This document shows positions 34,033-41,136 of a stretch of 64,000 nt of DNA, in pieces. The DNA lies in NCBI RefSeq assembly GCF_023822045.1, contig NZ_CP084712.1, forward strand, positions 4,461,001-4,525,000, read 5' to 3'. Below the pieces are notes generated by a model. The model was not told the DNA's origin, ran no database searches, and was given only the letters and a program-made list of their open reading frames with translations. The translations under genes were made by a program, and so were the position numbers. The stretch's first letter is position 1, and every line of letters begins with the position of its first letter. The DNA comes from Sphingopyxis sp. USTB-05. Its GTDB lineage: Bacteria; Pseudomonadota; Alphaproteobacteria; Sphingomonadales; Sphingomonadaceae.

Positions 34033-35808
34033 ATGAAGCTGGATTTCATTGAACTGGGCAACCTGTCCATCGCTGCCGCCAACATGCGCGGGAAGGGGAA
34101 AGACCCCGACGTCGCAGACCTTATGCCGAGCATCCGCGCGCGGGGCGTGCTCGTTCCGCTGCTTGTCCGTCCGAACTGCTCGGAAGGCCATTACGAGATC
34201 GTGGCGGGGCGTCGGCGTTTTACCGCCGTTGGTGCCGTCGCGCGCGAGGGCGGGGCGGTGAAGCCTATCCCTTGCGCCATTCTCGACGAGGGTGATGATG
34301 CCGATGCGCTCGAAGCGTCGATGCTCGAAAATCTCGCGCGGGTGCAGCCCGACGAGGTCAGCCAGTGGGAAGCGTTCGTCGCGTTGGTCAAGGCGGGGCG
34401 GTCGGTCGAAGAGGTCGCGGACAGCTTCGGGTTCGAGCCGGGCGCGGTGAAGCGCATCCTTGCGCTTGGCAATCTGCTCCCGCGCATCCGCACCCTCTAT
34501 CGCGGCGGCGAGATTGATGCGGGCACCGTCCGGCATCTGACCCTTGCATCGAAGAGCCAGCAGAAGTCATGGCTCGCGCTGTTCGACGATGAAGGCGCCT
34601 ATTGTCCGACCGGCCATCAACTGAAAGCATGGCTGTTCGGCGGCACGGCTATCGCGGTCAAGCATGCCCTGTTCGATGCCGAGGAAGCAAAGCTTGCAGT
34701 CGTGTCTGACCTGTTCGGCGAGGACAGCTTCTTTGCCGACGCCGATGGCTTCTGGTCGGCGCAGACCGCCGCCATCGAGGCGCGCAAGGCGGAGTATCTC
34801 GAAGCCGGATGGTCAGATGTTTCCGTCATGGCGCGGGGCGACTGGTTCCGCTCGTGGGATTACACTCATGCGGGCAAGCGCAAGGGCGGCCGCATCTATG
34901 TCGAGGTTCGCGAGAGCGGCGAGGTGACTTTCCACGAGGGGTTTGTCACCACCAAAGAAGCGAAGCGGCTTTCGGGCGGAGGTGGGAGCGAGGACGGGGA
35001 TGCCCTTACCGCCAAGCCCGTTCGTGCCGAAGTGTCGGGTCCGCTCAATGCCTATATCGACCTCCACCGCCATGCGGCGGTGCGCGCCGATCTGGCAGGG
35101 CATGGCGGCGTCGCGCTGCGGGCGATGCTCGCGCATGTCATCGCGGGGGCCGACCTCTGGCGCGTCGATGTCGAGGGCCAACGGGCGCCAAAGGAGGATA
35201 TTGCCGAGAGCGTCGAGACGTCTTCCGCAGAAACTGCATTCGACCTCAAGCGCCGTGCTGTGCTCGCGGTGCTCGGGTTCGACGAGGACGCACCGACCGT
35301 CACGGGAAGGCCAATGAACCGTCCCCCTTTTGCCCCGCTGTTCGCGCGGCTGCTGGACCTTCCCGATCCGGTGGTGCTGGAGATTGTGGCGATCGTCATG
35401 GGGGAGACGTTGCAGGCAGGAAGCGAGGCGGTGGAGATGATCGGGCTCCATCTCGGCACGGACATGCGCCAGCACTGGTCGGCGGACGGGGCCTTCTTCG
35501 ACCAGCTTCGCGACCGCGAAGTTCTGCTCGCCATCGTCGGCGAGGTTGCGGGACCGGAGGTCGCCGCAGCGAACGCCGGTGAGAAGGGCAAGGCGTTGAA
35601 GGCCATCGTCTCCGATTGCCTTGAAGGGTCAAACGGTCGGACGAAGGCTCAACCGTGGGTGCCGCAATGGATGGCGTTTCCGCCTTCGGCCTATACGACG
35701 CGGGGCGGGGTCGGCAGCGTCAAATCGGCGCGGCGAGTCGCGCACGAGCTTGCGGCTCCGGCAGCGTCCGAACCCGATGCAGAAGACGGACAGCCTTTGG
35801 CAGCATGA
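34033..35808 (+). CDS. ParB/RepB-like nuclease-domain protein, island-borne
   Basis: A 591-residue protein with an N-terminal ParB/Spo0J-type domain (about 1-190). LGNLSIAAANMRGKGKDPDVADLMPSIRARGVLVPLLVRP and GHYEIVAGRRRFTAVG are the CTP/nuclease-fold motifs, LENLARVQPDEVSQWEAF is also typical, and an HTH follows (VEEVADSFGFEPGAVKRILALG). The remaining 400 residues (to LAAPAASEPDAEDG) are of unknown role and common in alphaproteobacterial mobile elements. ParB family members on elements bind DNA for maintenance or regulation. ATG 34033 has a strong Shine-Dalgarno; the frame upstream is the leader. A terminator hairpin follows the stop. Confidence 0.85.
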   Translation: MKLDFIELGNLSIAAANMRGKGKDPDVADLMPSIRARGVLVPLLVRPNCSEGHYEIVAGRRRFTAVGAVAREGGAVKPIPCAILDEGDDADALEASMLENLARVQPDEVSQWEAFVALVKAGRSVEEVADSFGFEPGAVKRILALGNLLPRIRTLYRGGEIDAGTVRHLTLASKSQQKSWLALFDDEGAYCPTGHQLKAWLFGGTAIAVKHALFDAEEAKLAVVSDLFGEDSFFADADGFWSAQTAAIEARKAEYLEAGWSDVSVMARGDWFRSWDYTHAGKRKGGRIYVEVRESGEVTFHEGFVTTKEAKRLSGGGGSEDGDALTAKPVRAEVSGPLNAYIDLHRHAAVRADLAGHGGVALRAMLAHVIAGADLWRVDVEGQRAPKEDIAESVETSSAETAFDLKRRAVLAVLGFDEDAPTVTGRPMNRPPFAPLFARLLDLPDPVVLEIVAIVMGETLQAGSEAVEMIGLHLGTDMRQHWSADGAFFDQLRDREVLLAIVGEVAGPEVAAANAGEKGKALKAIVSDCLEGSNGRTKAQPWVPQWMAFPPSAYTTRGGVGSVKSARRVAHELAAPAASEPDAEDGQPLAA

Positions 35809-35812
35809 GAAG

Positions 35813-35846
35813 ACGGCGGGCGGCTTTGGTCGCCCGCCTTATTTTT
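35813..35846 (+). terminator. Rho-independent terminator of the parB-like gene
   Basis: GGCGGGCG (35815-35822) and CGCCCGCC (35831-35838) form an 8-bp stem with loop GCTTTGGT, followed by TTATTTTT. It begins seven bases after the parB-like stop codon. Confidence 0.85.
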
Positions 35847-36317
35847 CTGCGGGCGCAAAATGACGCGCCGGCCTTGTTGGCCGGCGCGGCGCTCATGACT
35901 TGGGCGCGCCGCCGCCGCAAGCGGCGACGGCCCGCGGTTCAGCCAAAGAAAGAGGCGACGCGAAGTTGCCTTCGCGCCGCCCATACGAGGATGCTGCATC
36001 CTTCGCCCCTCCATCCTGACTTGCCGGGGTCGCTAATCGCCAAGCCCGGACGGAAGTTGGCGAGCCCGATAATATCGTTTCTGACCCAGGGATTGTACGA
36101 AAACGCCAAATCGCATGCCTTGGACATGGTTTTCTTGCCGCGCGGTATAAGCCGATAGGAAGACGGACTGCCACTCGGGCGCGGCCGCTCTGATCGTAGC
36201 CACAGTTCGCGGTTAGATCGCATTTCTCACTCAAGTTTCGTTTGATCGTTCACGCGGATAGCGCGGGCACGCTCCACCTGTTCTGCAGAACCATCCCGGC
36301 GACGGGCGATGTGACCT
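35847..36317. other. Hairpin-rich non-coding region
   Basis: No gene is seen in these 471 bases. Several hairpins are visible: GCGCCGGCC/GGCCGGCGC with loop TTGTT (35865-35887), CGCCGC/GCGGCG at about 35911-35928, GGCGACGCGAA/TTCGCGCCGCC at about 35952-35979, and GGATGC/GCATCC near 35988-36001. The density is unusual and could reflect a replication, transfer or recombination locus or accumulated intergenic repeats. Confidence 0.4.
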
Positions 36318-36475
36318 GAACCGGCGCGGCGTCCCGCGAAAGCGCGGCGGCGCGATTATTTCCCCGCGTGCTGCGCACGCTCCTCGCGGCCGCTTCGCTT
36401 CAAATAATCGCGCCGCCGCACTCCTCCGCTTCGCTTCGGCCCTTCGGGTTCCCGGCACGCCTTACGCGCCGGTTC
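36318..36475 (+). ncRNA. Candidate structured leader B (DUF736 gene)
   Basis: An enclosing inverted repeat GAACCGGCGCG (36318-36328) / CGCGCCGGTTC (36465-36475) is perfect over 11 bp. The core at 36429-36451 begins CTTCGCTTCGGCCCTTCGGG and ends TTC, 78 bases before ATG 36530. It also contains the long nested hairpin listed separately. The core matches leaders A and C at 18 of 23 positions. Confidence 0.45.
36344..36419. repeat. 18-bp perfect inverted repeat with nested hairpin
   Basis: GCGGCGGCGCGATTATTT (36344-36361) is exactly complementary to 36402-36419. Inside its 40-base loop, GCGTGC (36366-36371) and GCACGC (36375-36380) form a second hairpin around TGC. Cruciform-capable, it lies inside leader B, 111 bases before the DUF736 start. 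Confidence 0.85.
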
Positions 36476-36529
36476 CTGGTCCGCCCCATGCCGCAGGGAT
36501 GGTCCCGCGGTACTTCAAGGAGACGACCA

Positions 36530-36853
36530 ATGGCAGCTATCGGCTTTGTGAACGGCACCATCGAAACGGGTTTCGTGGGCCAACTCAAGACCCTCTCGAT
36601 CCGCGCAGCGATCGAAATCCGGACCAACCGCTCGAAGAGCGGCGACGTCCAGCCCGACTACCGGGTCTGGTCCGAAGGCGTCGAGATCGGTGCCGGCTGG
36701 ATCCGCGTCGGACAAGTTTCGGGCGAACCCTATGTTTCGCTGAGCCTCGCGGCGCCCGAGTTCGGACCGCGCCGCCTCTATGCGAACCTCGGCCGCGCGG
36801 CCGGGCAGGACGGCGAGGACGGTTACGCGCTGATCTGGAACCCCGCCGACTGA
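36530..36853 (+). CDS. DUF736 family protein
   Basis: A 107-residue protein matching DUF736, a small family confined mostly to alphaproteobacterial plasmids and integrated elements. The start MAAIGFVNGTIETGFVGQLKTLSI, the middle DYRVWSEGVEIGAGWIRVGQVSGEPYVSLSL and the end RRLYANLGRAAGQDGEDGYALIWNP are all typical. Function is unknown. ATG 36530 has AAGGAG seven bases upstream, and the longer frame starting in the leader is rejected. It is followed by a strong terminator and the convergent AlpA-type gene. Confidence 0.88.
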   Translation: MAAIGFVNGTIETGFVGQLKTLSIRAAIEIRTNRSKSGDVQPDYRVWSEGVEIGAGWIRVGQVSGEPYVSLSLAAPEFGPRRLYANLGRAAGQDGEDGYALIWNPAD

Positions 36854-36865
36854 GGCAGGCTTCCA

Positions 36866-36893
36866 CCCCGCGCCGAAAATATGCGGCGCGGGG
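36866..36893. terminator. Convergent terminator between the DUF736 and AlpA genes
   Basis: A perfect 10-bp stem CCCCGCGCCG/CGGCGCGGGG (36866-36875 / 36884-36893) with loop AAAATATG is followed by CTTT. It starts 12 bases after the DUF736 stop. Confidence 0.75.
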
Positions 36894-36911
36894 CTTTGCC
36901 ATGCTTGGCCT

Positions 36912-37139
36912 TCAGGCAGCGTTGCGATAGCGCTCGAGGTCGGCGAGCGTGAACGAGACGGGATCACGGAGCCAGAGCTCGACTTCGCCCGCGCGCCAGC
37001 CGCAGCAGCGCTCGGCGAGCTTATGCTGCGGCGGAAAGGTCCCGGCGGAGATCTTGCGATAGAGGGTGGCGCGGCTGAGCCCGGTGAGATCGAGGACTTC
37101 GGTAAGCCGCATGAGACGGAGGGGAGATTGATATGCCAT
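36912..37139 (-). CDS. AlpA-family helix-turn-helix regulator
   Basis: A 75-residue AlpA-type DNA-binding protein, related to the CP4-57 prophage regulator that controls excision. The HTH is LMRLTEVLDLTGLSRATLYRKIS, followed by GTFPPQHKLAERCCGWRAGEVELWLRDP, the family signature. ATG 37139 (MAYQSPLRLM) is chosen over an upstream ATG at 37154 because GGAGAA lies nine bases before it. It faces DUF736 and is divergent from ardC. It may regulate int or excision along with the smaller HTH protein at 33364. Confidence 0.85.
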   Translation of the reverse strand: MAYQSPLRLMRLTEVLDLTGLSRATLYRKISAGTFPPQHKLAERCCGWRAGEVELWLRDPVSFTLADLERYRNAA

Positions 37140-37505
37140 GCGATTATTCTCCATATGTCGGGGGATCATATTGCGACGGGAGATCATAGAAGGGGATCGG
37201 GGCTTCGTTCGTCAACGCCGCAGAAACCCGCCCTTTTTGTTATCGCAAGATGGCGTAGAGCCGTGGGCATCCATGGGCGTCCGTGGAGGTTCGCGGGCTG
37301 TATTGGCGTAGCTCGAACTTTTTTTCTCACAGCGTCTCGCGGATGACGCCGCCCGAAGGGAAATGAGGCCGTCGGCGACGGCCGCGCTCAAAATGTCGCG
37401 CCGTAACCGGCGCGGGGATGATCTGATTCGCGTGGGACGAGGGCGCCGCTGGCGCGCATTCGGTCGCCGCGTTGCGGCGGCGTAGATGTCCCGGCGCTGC
37501 GGGGA
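37140..37505. other. Non-coding region between the alpA-like gene and leader C
   Basis: No gene is seen. The AlpA promoter and the upstream part of the ardC transcription unit should lie here. Hairpins are present at 37367-37383 (GGCCGTC/GACGGCC, loop GGC) and near 37402-37419 (CGCGCCG/CGGCGCG). Confidence 0.4.
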
Positions 37506-37641
37506 CGGAGGTGGGCGTCACTCGCCTTAGCCCCGCCCGGTCGGGCCGCAACCCTGCGGGTCCTCCTCTTCGTTCCGGTCCTTCGGATGCAGCCCGCCCG
37601 ATGATGCGGGTCTGCCGGCTCCTTCCTGCCGCCCACCTCCG
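37506..37641 (+). ncRNA. Candidate structured leader C (ardC)
   Basis: An enclosing perfect 12-bp inverted repeat CGGAGGTGGGCG (37506-37517) / CGCCCACCTCCG (37630-37641) brackets the core at 37568-37590, which begins CTTCGTTCCGGTCCTTCGGA and ends TGC. Relative to leaders A and B, a C-G pair of the small stem becomes T-A, a compensatory change. The core ends 94 bases before ATG 37685. The arm sequence is unrelated to those of leaders A and B. Confidence 0.45.
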
Positions 37642-37684
37642 CCCCCTTCCGGGCCGGGGTGCGGTGGCTGGAAGGAGCAAGGAT

Positions 37685-38578
37685 ATGCGCAAGGAAAGAA
37701 TCGAACGGGCGAGCCTCTATTCGGAGGTCACCAACCGGATCATCGTGGAGCTCGAAGAAGGGCGGCTGCCATGGGTGCAGCCTTGGGACAGCGCGGCATG
37801 TGGATGCACCATGCCGCAAAATGCCGGAACCGCGCGGCGCTATACCGGCATTAATGTCCTGATCCTGTGGGCCGAGGTTGTCGCCAAGGGCTATGCGTCG
37901 CAGCGCTGGCTAACTTACCGGCAGGCCGAAGCCGCAGGCGGCAATGTCCGGCGCGGCGAGAAGGGCACGGTCATCTGCTATGCCGATCGCTTCACGCCCA
38001 AGGCGGAAGCCGAAGCCGCGCGCGGCGACGAACGCGAGGCGCGGCAGGTGGCGTTCCTCAAGCGCTTCGTCGTGTTCAATGTTGATCAATGTGAGGGACT
38101 GCCCGAGGCCTATATCACGCCGATGGTCAGTCCCGATCAGGTGATTGCCGTCGGCGCGGCCGATGCGCTGATCGCCGCGACCGGCGCGCGCTTCCAGATT
38201 GGCGGCGGTGACGCCTTTTACAGCCCGAGCCATGATTTTGTGGCTGTGCCGCCGCAGGCAGCGTTTCATGAGCCGATCAACTGGTATCGGACGGCGCTGC
38301 ATGAGCTTGGTCATTGGACCGGTCACGGCAGCCGTCTGGACCGCGACCAGAAGGGCGGGTTCGGATCGGACAGCTACGCGAAGGAGGAACTTGTCGCCGA
38401 GATGGCGTCGGCGTTCACCTGTGCGTCGCTCGGCATCGCGCCGACCGTTCGTCATTCCGATTATATCGCGTCGTGGCTGTCGGTATTGCGCGGCGACGAA
38501 AAGGCGATCTTCCGCGCCGCCAGTCAGGCGAGCAAGGCTAGCGATTATCTGCTTGCCTTCGCAGGAGCGGGACAATGA
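37685..38578 (+). CDS. ardC: ArdC-like antirestriction protein (zincin)
   Basis: A 297-residue protein with the ArdC/DUF1738 plan: an N-terminal ssDNA-binding domain (about 1-130, WVQPWDSAACGCTMPQNAGTARRYTGINVLILWAE) and a C-terminal metallopeptidase-like domain with the zinc motif HELGHWTGH at about 207-215 and a downstream Glu in AKEELVAEMAS. ArdC proteins protect incoming element DNA from restriction during conjugation. ATG 37685 has AAGGAG upstream; the longer frame lies in leader C. It overlaps the next gene by ATGA, so the two are coupled. Confidence 0.9.
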   Translation: MRKERIERASLYSEVTNRIIVELEEGRLPWVQPWDSAACGCTMPQNAGTARRYTGINVLILWAEVVAKGYASQRWLTYRQAEAAGGNVRRGEKGTVICYADRFTPKAEAEAARGDEREARQVAFLKRFVVFNVDQCEGLPEAYITPMVSPDQVIAVGAADALIAATGARFQIGGGDAFYSPSHDFVAVPPQAAFHEPINWYRTALHELGHWTGHGSRLDRDQKGGFGSDSYAKEELVAEMASAFTCASLGIAPTVRHSDYIASWLSVLRGDEKAIFRAASQASKASDYLLAFAGAGQ

Positions 38579-38829
38579 GGCGCCGCGATCTTTCGACCGT
38601 CACCATCGAGGACGCCGAACGCCGCATGGTGATCGCGCTCGGCAAGATGACCGCGCGTCAGGGGGATATCTTCCTGTCGATCCGCTTCGATGAAACGCCT
38701 TACGAGGAGCTGGCGTCGCGCCACGGTATCACCGTTGATGAGGTCACCCACGACTTCGCCTGCGCGCTTGGCATGTGGTCGCGCTGCCTCCATGCGCGCT
38801 TCCCGCATCTGGTTTGGCCATGGCTTTGA
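38575..38829 (+). CDS. Small sigma-70 region-4-like protein
   Basis: An 84-residue protein. The middle DIFLSIRFDETPYEELASRHGITVDEVTHDFACAL reads like a sigma region 4 helix-turn-helix; no region 2 is present, so it is not a complete sigma factor. Similar stand-alone proteins occur in sphingomonad mobile elements (recalled, not searched). It begins in the ardC stop (ATGA) and is followed directly by a very strong hairpin. It may modulate transcription of the element. Confidence 0.65.
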   Translation: MRRRDLSTVTIEDAERRMVIALGKMTARQGDIFLSIRFDETPYEELASRHGITVDEVTHDFACALGMWSRCLHARFPHLVWPWL

Positions 38830-38831
38830 TC

Positions 38832-38871
38832 GGCGGCGGGCCGGATGGCGCTTGCCATCCGGCCCGCCGCC
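38832..38871 (+). terminator. Very strong 18-bp hairpin after the sigma-like gene
   Basis: GGCGGCGGGCCGGATGGC (38832-38849) and its exact complement (38854-38871) form a perfect 18-bp stem with loop GCTT. It starts three bases after the sigma-like stop codon and ends 16 bases before the MNT-HEPN start. The following TTACAG is not a good U-tract. It would strongly separate the ardC unit from the MNT-HEPN gene. Confidence 0.7.
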
Positions 38872-38887
38872 TTACAGGGTGAAAAGG

Positions 38888-39808
38888 ATGCGAACAGGTC
38901 TCGATCATCTCCCGCAATCCAAGCAGCGCGAGCTTGCCGATGTCGTGCGCATCCTGTTCGAGGAATTCGAAATCGCGCATGCGCGCGGCAACTCGGACTG
39001 GAACCGCAAGGGCCGCATTTTCAAGATCGTTATCTACGGCAGCTATGCGCGCGGCGACTGGGTCGATGATCCCGTCGGCGGCTACCAGTCGGACTATGAC
39101 ATCCTCGTCGTCGTGAACAACGAACGGCTGACCGAGTTCGAACATTGGTCGGCGGCCGAAGACCGCCTCATGCGCGAGGTCACGATCAACCACACGCTGA
39201 CCGCGCCGGTCAGCTTCATCGTTCACTCTCTGAAAGATGTGAACGCGCAGCTTGAGCGCGGGCGTCCCTTCTTTGTCGATATCGTCGAGCAGGGCATCGC
39301 GCTCTACGAGGCCGAGGGATATGAGTTTGCACAACCGCGCAATCTGCCTGCCGACGAAGCGCTGGTTGAAGCAGAAAAGCACTTTGAAGAATGGTTCGGT
39401 ACTGCGTCGGGATTTCGCGACACGGCAGCCTACGCTCTATCGAAGGCCCGAAACAAGGAAGCGGCGTTTCTATTCCATCAGGCCACGGAGCGCTTCTATC
39501 ATTGCGCGCTCCTCGTGCTGTCTCTCTACAGTCCCAAATCGCACCGGCTTAATTTCCTTCGGTCGCAATGCGAGCAGATTGCGCCTGAATTGGTTGAAGC
39601 ATGGCCGCGCGACGACAAGTTCAGTCGCCGTTGCTTCGAGCTTTTGCGGCTCGCCTATGTCAACGCACGCTACTCGCCGCACTACAAGATCAGCGCCGAG
39701 GAATTGGCTTGGATCGGTGAGCGCGTCGCCGTGCTCGAAGGCCTCGTCGGAAAAATTTGCCGCGATCATATCGCGGCGCTCGGCAGCGCGAACCGCGCCG
39801 CCGAATAG
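38888..39808 (+). CDS. MNT-HEPN fusion: nucleotidyltransferase joined to a HEPN domain
   Basis: A 306-residue protein with two domains. Residues about 12-140 form a minimal nucleotidyltransferase with GSYARGDW (51-58) and the metal Asp pair in QSDYDILVVV (D69, D71). Residues about 150-300 form a helical HEPN domain, with NKEAAFLFHQATERFYHCALL and NARYSPHYKISAEEL, the last containing R-x3-H rather than the typical R-x4-6-H RNase motif. In MNT/HEPN toxin-antitoxin pairs these domains are separate: MNT modifies the HEPN RNase. Here they are fused, so self-regulation is possible. ATG 38888 follows a G/A-rich GGTGAAAAGG. A defence or addiction role is inference. Confidence 0.75.
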   Translation: MRTGLDHLPQSKQRELADVVRILFEEFEIAHARGNSDWNRKGRIFKIVIYGSYARGDWVDDPVGGYQSDYDILVVVNNERLTEFEHWSAAEDRLMREVTINHTLTAPVSFIVHSLKDVNAQLERGRPFFVDIVEQGIALYEAEGYEFAQPRNLPADEALVEAEKHFEEWFGTASGFRDTAAYALSKARNKEAAFLFHQATERFYHCALLVLSLYSPKSHRLNFLRSQCEQIAPELVEAWPRDDKFSRRCFELLRLAYVNARYSPHYKISAEELAWIGERVAVLEGLVGKICRDHIAALGSANRAAE

Positions 39809-39822
39809 AGAAGGATATCGAT

Positions 39823-40263
39823 TTGGAAGATCATGAAACGCTAGTCACGCTGACCGCTGATATTGTCGCAGCCCACGTCAGCAACAACAGCGTGGCGATT
39901 TCCGACATTCCGTTGGTCATCCGGTCGGTGCACGAAGCGCTCGCTGGTCTTTCCGCGAACGCCGAGCCGGAACCCGAACCGCAGCAGCCCGCCGTGTCAG
40001 TTCGTTCGTCGGTGAAGCCGGATTACATCGTCTGTCTTGAAGACGGCAAGAAGCTCACCATGATGCGCCGCTATCTGATGACGAAGTTCGGCATGACGCC
40101 CGATGACTATCGCGCGAAGTGGAACCTGCCGAAGGATTATCCGATGGTCGCGCCCAATTATGCCGAGAAGCGCCGCGAACTTGCCAAGCAGATCGGCCTT
40201 GGCACCAAGGGCCGCGGCAGCGGCCGCAAGCCTGCCCCGCGCGGACGCGCAAAAGCGAAATAG
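39823..40263 (+). CDS. MucR-like transcriptional regulator with degenerate zinc finger
   Basis: A 146-residue protein of the MucR/Ros family. The N-terminal region (LTADIVAAHVSNNSVAISDIPLVIRSVHEAL) is the oligomerisation part. The DNA-binding region reads CLEDGKKLTMMRRYLMTKFG, then MTPDDYRAKWNLP. The usual C-x2-C-x9-H ligands are altered: the second Cys is Asp and the two His are Tyr and Phe. Some Ros homologues lack zinc ligands and still fold and bind DNA. The start is TTG 39823 (AGAAGGA upstream), which gives the usual MEDHETL; a longer frame from 39757 overlaps the previous gene. The C-terminal tail is basic (RGSGRKPAPRGRAKAK). Confidence 0.8.
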   Translation: MEDHETLVTLTADIVAAHVSNNSVAISDIPLVIRSVHEALAGLSANAEPEPEPQQPAVSVRSSVKPDYIVCLEDGKKLTMMRRYLMTKFGMTPDDYRAKWNLPKDYPMVAPNYAEKRRELAKQIGLGTKGRGSGRKPAPRGRAKAK

Positions 40264-40317
40264 TCCTCCGTAGTCGCGCCGTCGGCGTGGCAACGAACCT
40301 CGGTTTCGCGCGTAAGA

Positions 40318-40338
40318 CCGTGGACCAATTTTCCACGG
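40318..40338 (+). promoter_or_regulatory. Hairpin at the lipocalin ribosome-binding site
   Basis: CCGTGGA (40318-40324) and TCCACGG (40332-40338) form a perfect 7-bp stem with a 7-base loop. Its 3' arm ends inside the GGAG at 40337-40340 that precedes the lipocalin ATG at 40346, so folding would hide the Shine-Dalgarno. Translational control is inference. Confidence 0.45.
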
Positions 40339-40345
40339 AGTATCC

Positions 40346-40903
40346 ATGAAGAAGCCCGTTCTTGCCGCCGGTGCGGCGGCAGCCGTCGCCGCGCCGTTCG
40401 CCTACCTCCTCTGGAAATATTATCCGCGCCCCGGACCGGTCGGGAACTACTCGGTCCCCGACCCCGCGAAGGCGGTCGACCTCCACCGATATATGGGTCG
40501 CTGGTACGAGCAATATCGTTACGACGCATCGTTCGAGGAGGGCCTGGAAGCCGTAACGGCGGATTATTCGCTGAACCGCGACGGCACTGTTTGCGTCGTC
40601 AACCAGGGTCGCAAGCGTGGCCCCAATGGCAAGCTGCGCAAATCCGTCGGTAAGGCCAGGATCGAGGACAAGGCGACGAACGCCAAGTTGAAGGTGTCCT
40701 TCTTCCGTCCCTTCTACGGCAACTACTGGGTGCTCGACCATGGCGACAATTATGAATGGTCGATCGTCGGCGAGCCGTCGGGGCGCTATCTTTGGGTTCT
40801 CACGCGCAACGCCAAGCCTGGCGCGGCGCTTCTGAACGAGCTCGAAGCGCGCGTTCGCGCGCTTGGCTATAATTGGTCGATGATTCACTTCACCCGGCAC
40901 TGA
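40346..40903 (+). CDS. Lipocalin family protein (Blc-like)
   Basis: A 185-residue protein with an N-terminal hydrophobic signal/anchor (about 4-25) and a lipocalin domain. The first lipocalin motif is YMGRWYEQYRYD, and further strands include VTADYSLNRDGTVCVVNQG, YWVLDHGDNYEWSIVGEPSGRYLWVLTR and YNWSMIHFTR, matching the bacterial Blc/ApoD-like group that binds lipids in the cell envelope. No lipobox Cys is seen, unlike E. coli Blc. It is the only clear envelope cargo gene in the island. It overlaps the 3' end of the convergent traD-like gene by 14 bases. Confidence 0.85.
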   Translation: MKKPVLAAGAAAAVAAPFAYLLWKYYPRPGPVGNYSVPDPAKAVDLHRYMGRWYEQYRYDASFEEGLEAVTADYSLNRDGTVCVVNQGRKRGPNGKLRKSVGKARIEDKATNAKLKVSFFRPFYGNYWVLDHGDNYEWSIVGEPSGRYLWVLTRNAKPGAALLNELEARVRALGYNWSMIHFTRH

Positions 40904-41120
40904 TTGCATTGTCCAACGGAGCGGCCGCGAACGCGCGCCGCCCCCGGCGGCGCCAGAGTAGCATGTGCTGTTCGCGCGCTTCGCCGCGCAGCGTCGCGGC
41001 GGCAGCGACGAGCAGTCCGAGAATGACGGCGCGATCGTCGCCGGTGAGCTCGATCAGATCCGCCTTGGCGATCAGGCCGCCAAGCTCGATCAGCTGGCGG
41101 GTGCGTTCGCGTCGTTTCAC
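40890..41120 (-). CDS. traD: TraD-like small conjugal transfer protein (start uncertain)
   Basis: A short basic protein with VKRRERTRQLIELGGLIAKADLIELTGDDRAVILGLL, the region shared by the Ti-type TraD family that sits beside traC near oriT. Its role is poorly known. No ATG occurs in frame close to traC, so GTG 41120 is proposed, 16 bases after the traC stop. An ATG 41303 start would overlap traC by more than 160 bases. The order traC-traD on one strand with traA opposite matches Ti plasmids, but the traG that normally follows is absent. Confidence 0.6.
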   Translation of the reverse strand: MKRRERTRQLIELGGLIAKADLIELTGDDRAVILGLLVAAAATLRGEAREQHMLLWRRRGRRAFAAAPLDNAISAG

Positions 41121-41136
41121 CTGCCACTCGCGCGTG

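Noticed and set aside
36231..36458. Minus-strand frame of 75 codons over the DUF736 leader
   Set aside because: Coincides with the structured leader, and its Arg/Pro-rich composition is that of an antisense of hairpin arms.
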